NCBI GenBank assembly: GCA_003519585.1
Contig: DOWL01000204.1
Coordinates: forward strand, 8,701 to 44,832
Direction: 5' to 3'
Length of the DNA: 36,132 bases
DNA from: Nocardioides sp.
GTDB taxonomy: Bacteria; Actinomycetota; Actinomycetes; Propionibacteriales; Nocardioidaceae
Shown here: positions 7,505-17,550 of the stretch, one piece after another
Layout: every line of letters starts with the position of its first letter
Position numbering within the stretch: the first letter of the stretch is position 1
The notes under the pieces: model-generated
Database searches by the model: none
Told to the model about the DNA's origin: nothing
Seen by the model: only the letters and a program-made list of their open reading frames with translations
Translations under genes and position numbers: made by a program

Positions 7505-8065
7505 ATGGCCACCTCGGTACACCCCCGGTTGGACAACCTCCTGGCCTCGCTCACGCTCAACCTGGCCGACGAGGGCCGAGTCGCGCTGGAGGAGGCTGCG
7601 GGGCTGTCGGGGAGTGCCGCCCTAGCGCTGCTCGCGCTCGAGGAGTTCCTCGGGGACGCTCACGTGGGCCGGCTCGCAGAGGTGATGGGCGTGACCCACT
7701 CGGGCGCCGTTCGGCTGGTGACCCACCTGGAGCGCGAAGGCCTCGCCGAACGCCGCTCCGGCGCGGACCGGCGCCGGGTCGAGGTCCGGCTCACGGCAAC
7801 GGGCCGCCGCCGGGCCGCCGCGGCGCGGGCCGCTCGAGATGCGGTCGTACGGCGCGCGACCGCCGGCCTCACGGAGGCGGAAGCGGCCAGCCTCGAAGGG
7901 CTGCTCGAGCGGCTGGTCTCGGCCCGGGTGGAGGCGCGCATCGAAGGCCGCCGGGCGGGCCAGACCGGGGCCTGGTGGTGCCGGACCTGTGACTTCGCGG
8001 CCTGTGGACGACCCGAGGGCCGCTGCCCCGCCCAGGTGACGGCGGCCCGGGTCGTCGGTCAATAG
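7505..8065 (+). CDS. MarR family transcriptional regulator with C-terminal cysteine cluster
   Basis: A 186-residue winged-helix regulator. The recognition region VGRLAEVMGVTHSGAVRLV is followed by the wing (AERRSGADRRRVEVRLTATG) typical of MarR proteins. The C-terminus carries a cysteine cluster, WCRTCDFAACGRPEGRCP (C-x2-C-x4-C-x6-C), a likely zinc or redox site; I recall similar tails in other actinobacterial MarR proteins. ATG 7505 is chosen because TACAAT is exactly 6 nt upstream and the frame farther upstream overlaps the operator. It probably represses itself and the divergent SRPBCC gene. Its stop codon TAG is part of the rpe -10 element. Confidence 0.88.
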   Translation: MATSVHPRLDNLLASLTLNLADEGRVALEEAAGLSGSAALALLALEEFLGDAHVGRLAEVMGVTHSGAVRLVTHLEREGLAERRSGADRRRVEVRLTATGRRRAAAARAARDAVVRRATAGLTEAEAASLEGLLERLVSARVEARIEGRRAGQTGAWWCRTCDFAACGRPEGRCPAQVTAARVVGQ

Positions 8066-8068
8066 GAT
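8063..8068 (+). promoter_or_regulatory. Putative leaderless -10 element of rpe (TAGGAT)
   Basis: TAGGAT lies exactly 6 nt before GTG 8075 and begins with the stop codon of the MarR gene. Confidence 0.6.
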
Positions 8069-8074
8069 CGCGAT

Positions 8075-8749
8075 GTGGGCATCCAGATCACGCCGAGCAT
8101 CCTCAACGCCGACTTCGCCCGGCTCGGTGAGGAGGTGGCCCGGATCGGCAGCGCCGACTGGGTGCACGTCGACGTCATGGACAACCACTTCGTGCCCAAC
8201 CTGACCTTCGGGCCGACCATGGTGGAGGCGTTGGCCCGCAGCACCTCCACACCGCTCGATGCGCACCTGATGATCGAGGACCCCGACCGCAACGCGTTGG
8301 AGTACGTCGAAGCCGGCTGCGGCTCGGTGACCTTCCACGTCGAGGCAGCGACGGCGCCGGTGCGGTTGGCCCGTGAGATCCGGGCCAAGGGCGCCCGCGC
8401 GGCCATGGCGCTCCGGCCGGCTACCCCGGTCGAGCCCTACGAGGAACTCCTCCCCGAGCTCGACATGCTGCTGGTGATGACCGTCGAGCCCGGCTTCGGC
8501 GGCCAGAAGTTCCTCGATCTCTGCCTGCCCAAGATCCGCACCGCCCGCCACCTGCTGGACAAGCACGGAGTGGAGACCTGGCTCCAGGTCGACGGCGGGG
8601 TCTCCTTGGAGACCATCGAACGCTGCGCCGAGGCAGGCGCCGACGTGTTCGTGGCCGGCAGCGCGGTCTACTCCGCCGACGACCCCGACCGGGTGGTCGC
8701 CGAGCTGCGAGCGAAGGCGGAAGCGGCTCAGCGCGCAGCATCCGACTAA
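8075..8749 (+). CDS. rpe: Ribulose-phosphate 3-epimerase
   Basis: Interconverts ribulose 5-phosphate and xylulose 5-phosphate in the pentose phosphate pathway, the source of the ribulose 5-phosphate used by RibAB. The 224-residue TIM barrel shows PSILNADF at the N-terminus, [18 protein letters not shown] with metal-binding His and Asp, [21 protein letters not shown] and [10 protein letters not shown] with the second catalytic Asp. The GTG start is leaderless by the TAGGAT pattern. In many actinobacteria rpe sits near rib genes; here the Hen1-Pnkp operon lies between them. Confidence 0.96.
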   Translation: MGIQITPSILNADFARLGEEVARIGSADWVHVDVMDNHFVPNLTFGPTMVEALARSTSTPLDAHLMIEDPDRNALEYVEAGCGSVTFHVEAATAPVRLAREIRAKGARAAMALRPATPVEPYEELLPELDMLLVMTVEPGFGGQKFLDLCLPKIRTARHLLDKHGVETWLQVDGGVSLETIERCAEAGADVFVAGSAVYSADDPDRVVAELRAKAEAAQRAASD

Positions 8750-8777
8750 TCCGAGCGACTCTGCGCAAGACCGCGGG

Positions 8778-8783
8778 CACACT
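8778..8783 (+). promoter_or_regulatory. Putative leaderless -10 element of hen1 (CACACT)
   Basis: CACACT lies exactly 6 nt before GTG 8790. The hexamer is off consensus at the first base. Confidence 0.35.
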
Positions 8784-8789
8784 GTCTCG

Positions 8790-10187
8790 GTGCTCCTGAC
8801 CATTTCGACCACCCACCGGCCCGCAACGGACCTGGGTTACCTGCTGCACAAGCACCCGGACCGGATCCAGGAGTTCGTCCAGTCGTTCGGCACCACGACG
8901 GTGCTCTATCCGGAGGCCACCGACGAGCGCTGTACGGCGTTGGTCTGCCTCGAGATCGACCCGATCCGGCTGGCGCGCTCCCGCCGGCGGGGCAGCCCGG
9001 ACTTCGGGCTGGCGCAGTACGTCAACGACCGCCCGTACGCCGCCTCCAGCCTGTTGGGTGGCGCGCTCGCCGACGTGTTCAGCACTGCTCGGGCCGGCCG
9101 ATGCGCCAGCCGCCAGGAGCTGGCGGACTCGGCGCTCCCGCTGGAGCTCGAGATCCCGGTGCTGCCGTGTCGCGGAGGGCCCGAACTGGCCGAGCGGCTG
9201 TTCGGCCCGTTGGGGTGGCAGGTCCAAGCCACGCCGATCCCGCTGGACGAGGCGTTTCCGGAGTGGGGTGACTCGCGCTACCTCCATGTGGTCCTGCGCG
9301 GCACGATCCGGCTGGCCGATGCGCTCAACCAGCTCTACGTGCTGCTGCCCGTCCTCGACGAGGCGAAGCACTACTGGCAGGCGAGCGACGAGGTCGACAA
9401 GCTGCTCCGCTCCGGAGGCGCCTGGCTGGCCGGTCACCCCGAGCAGGAGCTGATCGCCCGCCGCTACCTCGGCCGCCGCGGCGCGCTCACCCGACTCGCG
9501 CTGGAGCGGCTCGCCGAGCTCGGGGACGACACTGCCGAGGCGATCGAGCCGGCCTGCGAGGAGGAGGTGGGCCAACCCGAGGAGCGGCGGGTCCCCCTCA
9601 ACGCCCAGCGCCACCGCGCGGTCCTCGACGTACTGCTGGCCGCGGGGGCCGCCAGCGTCATCGACCTCGGCTGCGGTCAGGGCCAGTTCCTGCGGCTCCT
9701 GCTCGAGAAGCCCCGCTTCGCGCGGATCGGCGGCGCCGACGTCTCCGCCTCTGCCCTGGCCACAGCCGAGCGCCGACTCCGGTTGGACCGGATGGGCGAT
9801 CGCCAGCGTGAGCGCCTGAGCCTCTTCCAGGGTTCGGTGACCTACGAGGACGACCGGTTCGCCGGATACGACGCCGCCGTGCTCATGGAGGTCATCGAGC
9901 ACATCGACCCGTCTCGGCTCGCGGCGCTGGCGCGCGTGGTCTTCGGCGTCGCGCGGCCGGGGACCGTGGTGGTGACCACCCCGAACGTCGAGTACAACCA
10001 GCTCTACGCGGGGCTGACCGGCGCCCGGCATGCCGATCACCGGTTCGAGTGGACGCGCGCCGAGTTCGCGGCGTGGGCGGAGCGGGTCGCCGCGGCGTAC
10101 GGCTACACGGTCGAGGTCAGTGGCATCGGCGACCCTGATGAGGTGCTCGGTCAGCCGACTCAGCTGGGGGTGTTCCGACATGGCTGA
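8790..10187 (+). CDS. hen1: 3'-terminal RNA ribose 2'-O-methyltransferase Hen1
   Basis: Bacterial Hen1 methylates the 2'-OH at the 3' end of broken RNA before sealing, which protects the repaired site from being cut again. The 465-residue protein has the bacterial two-part layout: an N-terminal half (about 1-240), which in studied homologues activates the Pnkp ligase, and a C-terminal SAM methyltransferase. The latter shows VIDLGCGQGQFL, metal-site residues in VLMEVIEHID, and TTPNVEYN and HRFEWTRAEF, all typical of Hen1. It overlaps pnkp by 8 nt, so the two are translationally coupled. The GTG start is preceded by CACACT at 6 nt. Confidence 0.95.
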   Translation: MLLTISTTHRPATDLGYLLHKHPDRIQEFVQSFGTTTVLYPEATDERCTALVCLEIDPIRLARSRRRGSPDFGLAQYVNDRPYAASSLLGGALADVFSTARAGRCASRQELADSALPLELEIPVLPCRGGPELAERLFGPLGWQVQATPIPLDEAFPEWGDSRYLHVVLRGTIRLADALNQLYVLLPVLDEAKHYWQASDEVDKLLRSGGAWLAGHPEQELIARRYLGRRGALTRLALERLAELGDDTAEAIEPACEEEVGQPEERRVPLNAQRHRAVLDVLLAAGAASVIDLGCGQGQFLRLLLEKPRFARIGGADVSASALATAERRLRLDRMGDRQRERLSLFQGSVTYEDDRFAGYDAAVLMEVIEHIDPSRLAALARVVFGVARPGTVVVTTPNVEYNQLYAGLTGARHADHRFEWTRAEFAAWAERVAAAYGYTVEVSGIGDPDEVLGQPTQLGVFRHG

Positions 10188-12666
10188 GTTGAAGGTCCCC
10201 GCACTGGGTCTCGTGGTGCTGGTCGGTGTCTCCGGGTCGGGCAAGAGCACCTTCGCCGCACGTCACTTCGACCCGTGGGCGGTGGTCTCCAGCGACCACT
10301 ACCGCGGAGTCGTCGCCAACGACCCGACCGACCAGGCCGCGACGAAGGACGCCTTCGACGTGCTCGGGTACGTCGTGAGCACCCGGCTGCGGCGCGGGCT
10401 GCTGACGGTCGTGGACGCCACCAGCGTGCAGCGGTCGGCCCGGCAGCAGTTGGTCCGGCTGGCCAAGGAGCACGACGTCCTGGTGGATGCGATCGTGCTC
10501 GACGTACCTGAGCAGGTCGCGCAGGCGCGCAACAGTGAGCGGCCGGACCGCGACTTCGGTCCGCATGTCGTGGCGCGGCAGGTCCGCGACCTCCGGAAGT
10601 CGCTCCGAGGCATCCGCAAGGAGGGCTTCCGGCGCGTCCACGTGCTCACCGGGGTCGAGGAGATCGAGAAAGCCACGGTCGCCACCGAACGGTCCTGGAA
10701 CGACCGCACCGAACTCACCGGGCCGTTCGACGTCATCGGCGACGTGCACGGCTGCCGGTCCGAGCTCGATACGCTCCTCGACGCGCTGGGCTGGGCGGGC
10801 ACCCACCACCCCGAGGGCCGGACGGCGCTCTTCGTAGGCGACCTGGTCGACCGCGGGCCGGACACGCCGGGCGTGCTGCGCCGGGTGATGGCCATGGTCG
10901 AGGCAGGCACCGCGCTGTGCGTGTCCGGCAACCACGAGGCCAAGCTGGTCCGAGCCCTCAAGGGCGCCCAGGTGCAGGTCACCCACGGGCTGGAGGAGTC
11001 GCTGGAGCAGTTGGCCGCCGAGAGTGAGGAGTTCCGAGCCGAGGCATTGGCCTTCATGGACGGGCTGATCAGCCACTACATCCTCGACGGGGGCCGACTC
11101 GTGGTCGCGCACGCGGGGCTCAAGGAGGCCTACCACGGTCGGGCTTCGGGGCGGGTGCGCTCCTTCGCGCTGTACGGCGACACCACCGGCGAGACCGACG
11201 AGTACGGCCTCCCGGTCCGCTATCCCTGGGCGCGCGACTACCGCGGCCAGGCGATGGTCGTCTACGGCCACACCCCGGTCCCCGAGGCCGAGTGGGTCAA
11301 CAACACCATCTGCCTCGACACCGGGGTGGTCTTCGGCGGCAAGCTGACCGCGCTGCGCTACCCCGAGCGCGAGATCGTGTCGGTGCCCGCCGAGCAGCAG
11401 TGGTACGAGCCGGCCCGGCCGCTCGTGGCGGAGCCGATCGAGCGCGAGCCGACCGCCCTGGCCATCGACGACGTGATCGGGGAGCGCTGGCTCGAGGCGC
11501 CGTACGCCGGGAAGGTGAAGGTCCCCGCAGAGAACGCCGCCGCGGCGCTGGAGGTGATGAGTCGGTTCGCGGTCGACCCGCGGTGGCTGGTGTATCTCCC
11601 CGCGACCATGTCGCCGGCGACCTCGTCCACCCGGACCGGCCTGCTCGAGCATCCGGAACAGGCCTTCGACGACTACGTCGCCATGGGCGTGACCTCGGTG
11701 GTGTGCGAGGAGAAGCACATGGGCTCTCGCGCCGTCGCGGTGCTCGCTCGCGAGGCGGAGGCGGCTGAGCGACGGTTCGGCGTCGCCGACGGGACGACCG
11801 GTGTCGTCTACACCAGGACCGGCCGCCCGTTCTTCGACTCTTCGGAGACCATGACCGAGCTGGTCGCGCGGCTGCGCGCCGCTGCGGCACCGCTGTTCGA
11901 GCGGCTCGACACCGACTGGCTCGTGCTGGACGGCGAGCTGCTGCCTTGGTCGGCCAAGGCGCTCGGTCTGATCCGCGGGCAGTACGCCGCCGTCGGTGCG
12001 GCTGCCCGGCATGCGCTGCCGGCTCTAGGCGCTGTGCTGGACACGGCCGCGGCCCGTGGGCTCGATGTGCGCGAACTCGCGGCCCGCTCCGATCGACGGC
12101 TGGCGCACGCGCAGGCGTTCCGGGATGCCTACGCGGCGTACTGCCGGCCGACGGACGGTCTCGACGGGGTCACCTTCGCGCCGTTCCAGATCCTGGCCGG
12201 CGAGGGCCGGGTGTCGGCGGCGACCGAGACGCATGCGTGGCACCTCGAACATCTGGCCCTGATGGCCGGCGCCGACCTCATCACGTCCACCCGGCACCGG
12301 TTCGTCGAGCTCGGATCGGCCGAACAGCGAGCCGACGCCGCCGCCTGGTGGGAGGAGCTCACCGCGGCCGGCGGCGAGGGCATGGTCGTCAAGCCGGCCC
12401 ACCTGACCGACGGGCGGGTGCAACCCGGGCTCAAGGTGCGTGGCCGCGAGTACCTCCGGATCATCTACGGCCCGGACTACACCGACTCCCTCGACCTGCT
12501 CCGCCAACGCCACCTCGGCAAGAAGCGCGAGCTCGCCCGCCGCGAGCACGGACTGGGGCTCGACTCACTGACCGCCTTCGTGGCCGGCGAACCGCTGTGG
12601 CGCGTGCACCAGTTGGTCTTCGCGGTCCTCGCCCTCGAGTCGGAGCCGGTGGATCCCAGGCTCTAA
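10180..12666 (+). CDS. pnkp: Polynucleotide kinase-phosphatase with ligase-like domain (Pnkp)
   Basis: An RNA end-healing and sealing enzyme of 828 residues, near the usual length of about 850. Three domains follow in order: a 5'-kinase with P-loop GVSGSGKST (16-24), a binuclear metallophosphatase with GDVHGC (187-192), GDLVDRGP and GNHEAK, and a nucleotidyltransferase ligase domain with motif I EEKHMGSR, adenylation lysine Lys512. Together with Hen1 it repairs RNA cut by ribotoxins. The start is ATG 10180, inside the end of hen1; an earlier in-frame ATG at 10030 lies deep inside hen1 and is not likely. The stop codon is followed directly by a dispersed repeat copy. Confidence 0.96.
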   Translation: MAELKVPALGLVVLVGVSGSGKSTFAARHFDPWAVVSSDHYRGVVANDPTDQAATKDAFDVLGYVVSTRLRRGLLTVVDATSVQRSARQQLVRLAKEHDVLVDAIVLDVPEQVAQARNSERPDRDFGPHVVARQVRDLRKSLRGIRKEGFRRVHVLTGVEEIEKATVATERSWNDRTELTGPFDVIGDVHGCRSELDTLLDALGWAGTHHPEGRTALFVGDLVDRGPDTPGVLRRVMAMVEAGTALCVSGNHEAKLVRALKGAQVQVTHGLEESLEQLAAESEEFRAEALAFMDGLISHYILDGGRLVVAHAGLKEAYHGRASGRVRSFALYGDTTGETDEYGLPVRYPWARDYRGQAMVVYGHTPVPEAEWVNNTICLDTGVVFGGKLTALRYPEREIVSVPAEQQWYEPARPLVAEPIEREPTALAIDDVIGERWLEAPYAGKVKVPAENAAAALEVMSRFAVDPRWLVYLPATMSPATSSTRTGLLEHPEQAFDDYVAMGVTSVVCEEKHMGSRAVAVLAREAEAAERRFGVADGTTGVVYTRTGRPFFDSSETMTELVARLRAAAAPLFERLDTDWLVLDGELLPWSAKALGLIRGQYAAVGAAARHALPALGAVLDTAAARGLDVRELAARSDRRLAHAQAFRDAYAAYCRPTDGLDGVTFAPFQILAGEGRVSAATETHAWHLEHLALMAGADLITSTRHRFVELGSAEQRADAAAWWEELTAAGGEGMVVKPAHLTDGRVQPGLKVRGREYLRIIYGPDYTDSLDLLRQRHLGKKRELARREHGLGLDSLTAFVAGEPLWRVHQLVFAVLALESEPVDPRL

Positions 12667-12830
12667 TTGGATACCCCGGCGAGTTTCGGCCCGGCACCCT
12701 CGACGGACGCTCGCTCCGCTTCGCGGGCTTCGCAGTCCATCGTGGGCGACGGCCCGATCGCGGGGCGCGGGCTTCGCCCGTTTGGGGCGCGCGGCTGCGC
12801 CGCGAAAGACCGGGTCGCTGCGCTCCCTCC
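12667..12830 (+). repeat. Dispersed element of about 164 bp, copy B
   Basis: Begins right after the pnkp stop codon. The 5' module (12667-12692) starts TTGGATACCCCGGCGAGTTT. The 3' module (12785-12830, 46 nt) matches 26395-26440 in reverse at 45 of 46 positions. The middle has diverged and contains CGGGCTTCGCCCG, a small hairpin. Offset between the module starts is 118 nt here and 117 nt in copy C. No protein is encoded. From 12831 to the riboflavin promoter I see nothing further. Confidence 0.75.
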
Positions 12831-12942
12831 CGAGTTGCGACCGCGGCCCGGTCGGGCGACACGCCTGGTGGGTCGTCGGTCAGGTGTGGGAAGTATCACT
12901 GGGAGCGGCTTGAAGACCCTGTGGCAGACTGCTCGGGACGAG

Positions 12943-12949
12943 TAGCAAT
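12943..12949 (+). promoter_or_regulatory. Putative -10 element of the riboflavin operon
   Basis: TAGCAAT would place transcription start near 12955, just where the P1 stem of the FMN riboswitch begins. No clear -35 was found. Confidence 0.45.
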
Positions 12950-12953
12950 GCTC

Positions 12954-13079
12954 GCGTGCTCTGGGGGCGGTGAAATTCCGCGCCGGCGGTCACAGTCCGC
13001 GACCCGGTGGCAGCCAGCCACCGGTTGACCAGGTGAAATTCCTGGACCGACGGTCAAAGTCCGGATGGGAAGTGCACGC
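12954..13079 (+). ncRNA. FMN riboswitch (RFN element)
   Basis: The conserved RFN core is plain: GGCGGTGAAATTCCGCGCC, CACAGTCCGCGACCCGG, CCAGGTGAAATTCCTGGACC and GACGGTCAAAGTCCGGATGG occur in the canonical order. P1 is formed by GCGTGC (12954-12959) and GCACGC (13074-13079). Binding of FMN turns down the riboflavin genes downstream. The expression platform is probably translational (see the hairpin at 13115). Confidence 0.95.
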
Positions 13080-13114
13080 AGGTGTCGTCAGCACCCACGC
13101 GGGTGTCGACGAGC

Positions 13115-13150
13115 CGTCGCCCCGGAGCTGCGAGCCCCGGAGAGGCGACG
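13115..13150 (+). promoter_or_regulatory. Hairpin masking the ribD ribosome binding site
   Basis: CGTCGCC plus CCGG (13115-13125) pair with CCGG (13137-13140) and GGCGACG (13144-13150) around an 11-nt loop. The right arm and its AGA bulge contain the Shine-Dalgarno GGAGAGG (13139-13145), 5 nt before the ribD ATG. A smaller hairpin (CACCC/GGGTG) lies at 13092-13106. The arrangement suggests FMN-dependent sequestration of the ribosome binding site. Confidence 0.6.
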
Positions 13151-14197
13151 ATGACGTTCACAGCAGTCGAGCAGGCCGCGATGCGGCGCGCCCTCGAGCT
13201 GGCCTCGACTCCCGGCGTACCGCTTGGGCCCAACCCGCGGGTCGGCTGCGTCCTCCTTGACGAGTCCGGAGCCACCGTCGCCGAGGGGTACCACCGTGGT
13301 GCCGGAACGCCGCACGCCGAGGCCGATGCGCTGGCGCGGGCAGGGGAGCGCGCCAGAGGTACGACGGCCGTGGTCACCCTCGAGCCGTGCGCGCACACCG
13401 GCCGCACCGGTCCGTGCGCGGTCGCCTTGCGCGAGGCCGGCGTACGGCGCGTGGTCTTCGCCCAGGGCGACCCCAACCCGGTCGCCGCCGGAGGTGGCGC
13501 GCTGCTGCGGGCCGGTGGGGTAGAGGTCGAGCAGGGCCTGCTGGTCGACGAGGCGCGTGCCCTCAACGAGGTGTGGACCTTCGCGGTCGAGCACGGGCGA
13601 CCGTTCGTGACCTGGAAGTTCGCGACCACGCTGGACGGTCGAAGCGCGGCCGCCGACGGCACCAGCCGCTGGGTCTCGGGCCGCGCCGCCCGGCTGGACA
13701 CCCACCGGCTGCGGGCGCTCTGCGACGTGATGCTGGTCGGCTCCAACACCGTCGACGTGGACGACCCCCAGCTCAACGTCCGCGACGAGCACGACCAACC
13801 GCTGCCGCACCAGCCGCTCCGGGTGGTGATGGGGGAGCGCGACCTGCCCGCCACCATGCGGATCTTCGACACCCGGCACTCGGGCGGGAGCCTCCACCTG
13901 CGCACCCGTGACCCCGAGACCGCACTCAAGACCCTCTTCGAGCACGACCGCCAGCACGTCTTGCTGGAGGGCGGACCGACGTTGGCTGCGGCCTTCCTCA
14001 ACGCCGGCCTGGTCGACGAGATCGTCACCTACGTGGCGCCGATGCTGCTCGGCGCGGGCCGGTCCGCTGTGGCCGACCTCGGAATCACCACCATCGCCGA
14101 CGCGTTGCGTCCCGTGGTCACCGACGTGACCGTGTTGGACGGCCTCGACGGCGAGGAGCCCAACGTCCGCATCACCATGAGACCAGGAGCGCACTGA
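13151..14197 (+). CDS. ribD: Bifunctional riboflavin deaminase/reductase RibD
   Basis: Carries out the second and third steps of riboflavin synthesis: deamination of the pyrimidine, then NADPH reduction of the ribose side chain. The N-terminal deaminase holds the zinc motif HAEADAL (His55, Glu57) with Cys80 and Cys89 in [12 protein letters not shown]. The C-terminal reductase (about 145-348) shows [18 protein letters not shown] and [16 protein letters not shown] 13151 is preceded by GGAGAGG. Length is 348 residues. First gene of the operon, it takes the direct effect of the riboswitch, and its stop overlaps the ribE start (TGATG). Confidence 0.96.
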   Translation: MTFTAVEQAAMRRALELASTPGVPLGPNPRVGCVLLDESGATVAEGYHRGAGTPHAEADALARAGERARGTTAVVTLEPCAHTGRTGPCAVALREAGVRRVVFAQGDPNPVAAGGGALLRAGGVEVEQGLLVDEARALNEVWTFAVEHGRPFVTWKFATTLDGRSAAADGTSRWVSGRAARLDTHRLRALCDVMLVGSNTVDVDDPQLNVRDEHDQPLPHQPLRVVMGERDLPATMRIFDTRHSGGSLHLRTRDPETALKTLFEHDRQHVLLEGGPTLAAAFLNAGLVDEIVTYVAPMLLGAGRSAVADLGITTIADALRPVVTDVTVLDGLDGEEPNVRITMRPGAH

Positions 14198-14799
14198 TGT
14201 TCACCGGGATCGTCGAAGAGCTCGGCACCGTGGCTGGAATCGAGGACCAGGGTGATGCCCTGCGGCTCACCATCCATGCCCAACACGTCCTTGCCGACGC
14301 GGGGCTCGGCGACTCGATCTCCGTCAACGGCTGCTGCCTGACCGTCGCGGAGCGCGACGGTGACACGTGGACCGCCGACGTCATGCAGGAGACGCTCGAC
14401 AAGACCAGCCTCGCCGGCGTCCAGCCCGGCGACCGGGTCAACCTCGAGCGCGCGGTCACCCCAACCACCCGGCTCGGCGGCCACATCGTCCAGGGCCACG
14501 TCGACGCCGTGGGGGTCGTACGCCGGCGCACACCCAGCGAGCACTGGGAGGTGGTGGAGATCGAGATGCCCGCCCACCTCGGTCGCTACCTCGTCGACAA
14601 GGGGTCGATCACCGTCGACGGCGTGAGCCTCACGGTTGTCGAGGCGGGCGCCGACTCGTTCACGGTGAGCCTCATCCCCGAGACCCTGGCGCGCACGACG
14701 CTCGGGAGTCGCAAGGTCGGCGACCGGGTCAACCTCGAGGTCGACGTCCTCGCCAAGCACGTCGAGAAGCTGCTCGCCCACCGAGAGGGGTCGGCGTGA
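14197..14799 (+). CDS. ribE: Riboflavin synthase alpha chain
   Basis: Dismutates two molecules of 6,7-dimethyl-8-ribityllumazine into riboflavin and the pyrimidine precursor. The protein (200 residues) has the two homologous lumazine-binding halves: it begins [12 protein letters not shown], and the second half follows GHIVQGHVDAVG. The repeated pattern GDSISVNGCCLTV and KGSITVDGVSLTV marks equivalent sites. AGGAG lies 8 nt before the start, and the ATG overlaps the ribD stop. The stop overlaps the GTG of a 20-codon ORF leading into ribAB. The same gene is called ribC in some actinobacteria. Confidence 0.96.
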   Translation: MFTGIVEELGTVAGIEDQGDALRLTIHAQHVLADAGLGDSISVNGCCLTVAERDGDTWTADVMQETLDKTSLAGVQPGDRVNLERAVTPTTRLGGHIVQGHVDAVGVVRRRTPSEHWEVVEIEMPAHLGRYLVDKGSITVDGVSLTVVEAGADSFTVSLIPETLARTTLGSRKVGDRVNLEVDVLAKHVEKLLAHREGSA

Positions 14800-14854
14800 C
14801 CGCCGTTGCCGCCCGCGCGGCACAGGAGATGCATGAGATGCAAGGAGCGACAAG

Positions 14855-14858
<4 letters not shown>
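14796..14858 (+). CDS. 20-codon micro-ORF bridging ribE and ribAB
   Basis: The GTG overlaps the ribE stop (GTGA, 14796-14799) and the TGA overlaps the ribAB start (ATGA, 14855-14858), so the frame exactly spans the gap. It encodes [20 protein letters not shown], with no recognisable domain. ribAB has its own Shine-Dalgarno AAGGAG (14842-14847) inside this ORF. It could keep ribosomes moving through the gap, be a true small protein, or be a remnant. The overlaps are certain; translation is not. Confidence 0.4.
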
Positions 14859-16603
<1,745 letters not shown>

Positions 16604-16620
16604 GTCAGTGGCCGCTCGGG

Positions 16621-17190
16621 TCAGCGGGCGGCGTGCCACTCGTCGGCGAGCAGCGCGTACATCATGCCGTCGAGCCACTGCCCGTTGCGGTGCAGCGAAT
16701 CCTGCTTCGTGTGCTGCTCGCGGCGCATGCCGAGCCGCTCCATCAGCCGCCACGAGGCCGTGTTGTCGGCGAAGCATTGGGCGATGACCCGGCGTACGCC
16801 GACCTCCTCGAAGCAGATCCGCAGCAACTCGCAGGCGGCCTCTGTGGCGTACCCCTGGCCGGCGTACGTCGGGTCGAGGACGTAGCCGATCTCCGCCACC
16901 GTGCCCGCCGCTTGCGCGCGCACCTCGGTCTGGGACCACGGGTCCTCGACGCGCAGCATGAGGTCGCCGATCACGACGCCGTCCTTCTCGATGACCAGAG
17001 TGTCGCCGAGCCGCCCGCCGAACCCCTCGACCCACGTGTCCTGGTCGCTCGTCAGGCTGGTCAGCCACTCGGCCACCGCGGGCATGCTGCGGAACGCGAA
17101 GGTCGGCAGGGCATCGCGCGGCTCGGCGGGTCGTAGCGACAGACGCTCGGTCGTCGTGGGCCAGTCGAGGTCGGCAAGGCTGCGGGACAT
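16621..17190 (-). CDS. GNAT family N-acetyltransferase (RimJ/RimL-like)
   Basis: A 189-residue acetyltransferase of the type that modifies protein N-termini or small amines. It begins with the RimJ/L-like [19 protein letters not shown], has the strand [19 protein letters not shown] that binds acetyl-CoA (Q-G-Y-A-T in place of the usual R/Q-G-x-G/A), and ends with [20 protein letters not shown] 17190 is chosen because CAGGAT lies exactly 6 nt upstream on the minus strand; an earlier in-frame ATG at 17226 would add 12 residues without support. The substrate is unknown. It stands alone between the riboflavin and histidine genes. Confidence 0.88.
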   Translation of the reverse strand: MSRSLADLDWPTTTERLSLRPAEPRDALPTFAFRSMPAVAEWLTSLTSDQDTWVEGFGGRLGDTLVIEKDGVVIGDLMLRVEDPWSQTEVRAQAAGTVAEIGYVLDPTYAGQGYATEAACELLRICFEEVGVRRVIAQCFADNTASWRLMERLGMRREQHTKQDSLHRNGQWLDGMMYALLADEWHAAR

Positions 17191-17196
17191 CCCGCC

Positions 17197-17202
17197 ATCC
17201 TG
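17197..17202 (-). promoter_or_regulatory. Possible leaderless -10 element of the GNAT gene (CAGGAT)
   Basis: CAGGAT on the minus strand is followed by 6 nt and ATG 17190. The first base is off consensus. Confidence 0.3.
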
Positions 17203-17263
17203 ACCCGCCGACCGCGTGGGGTCCACGTAGGGAAGGCGAGCGAGCTCGACCGACGCGGGCCTC

Positions 17264-17269
17264 TAGGCT
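17264..17269 (+). promoter_or_regulatory. Putative -10 element of hisE (TAGGCT)
   Basis: TAGGCT lies 8 nt before GTG 17278, slightly longer than the 6-7 nt seen for other genes here, with no Shine-Dalgarno sequence between. Confidence 0.45.
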
Positions 17270-17277
17270 GGTGCGTC

Positions 17278-17541
17278 GTGAAGACGTTCGAGGAGCTCTG
17301 GTCGGAGCTCTCCGAGAAGGCCCGGACCCGTCCCGACGGCTCGGGCACCGTGCGCGCGCTCGACTCCGGAGTCCATGCCATCGGCAAGAAGCTGGTCGAG
17401 GAGGCCGCGGAGTCCTGGATGGCCGCCGAGCACGAGGGCAAGGACCGCGCCGCCGAGGAGATCAGCCAGCTGCTTTACCACGCCCAGGTGCTGATGCTGG
17501 CCACGGGCCTCGAGCTCGACGACGTCTACGCCCACCTCTAA
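17278..17541 (+). CDS. hisE: Phosphoribosyl-ATP pyrophosphatase
   Basis: Second step of histidine synthesis: hydrolyses phosphoribosyl-ATP to phosphoribosyl-AMP and pyrophosphate. The 87-residue stand-alone protein has the all-alpha MazG-like fold with the metal-binding pattern [20 protein letters not shown] followed by [20 protein letters not shown] 17278 has no ribosome binding site and a TAGGCT nearby. It lies 9 nt before hisG, the first-step enzyme, so the two are one transcript. Confidence 0.95.
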   Translation: MKTFEELWSELSEKARTRPDGSGTVRALDSGVHAIGKKLVEEAAESWMAAEHEGKDRAAEEISQLLYHAQVLMLATGLELDDVYAHL

Positions 17542-17550
17542 GGAGAACAG

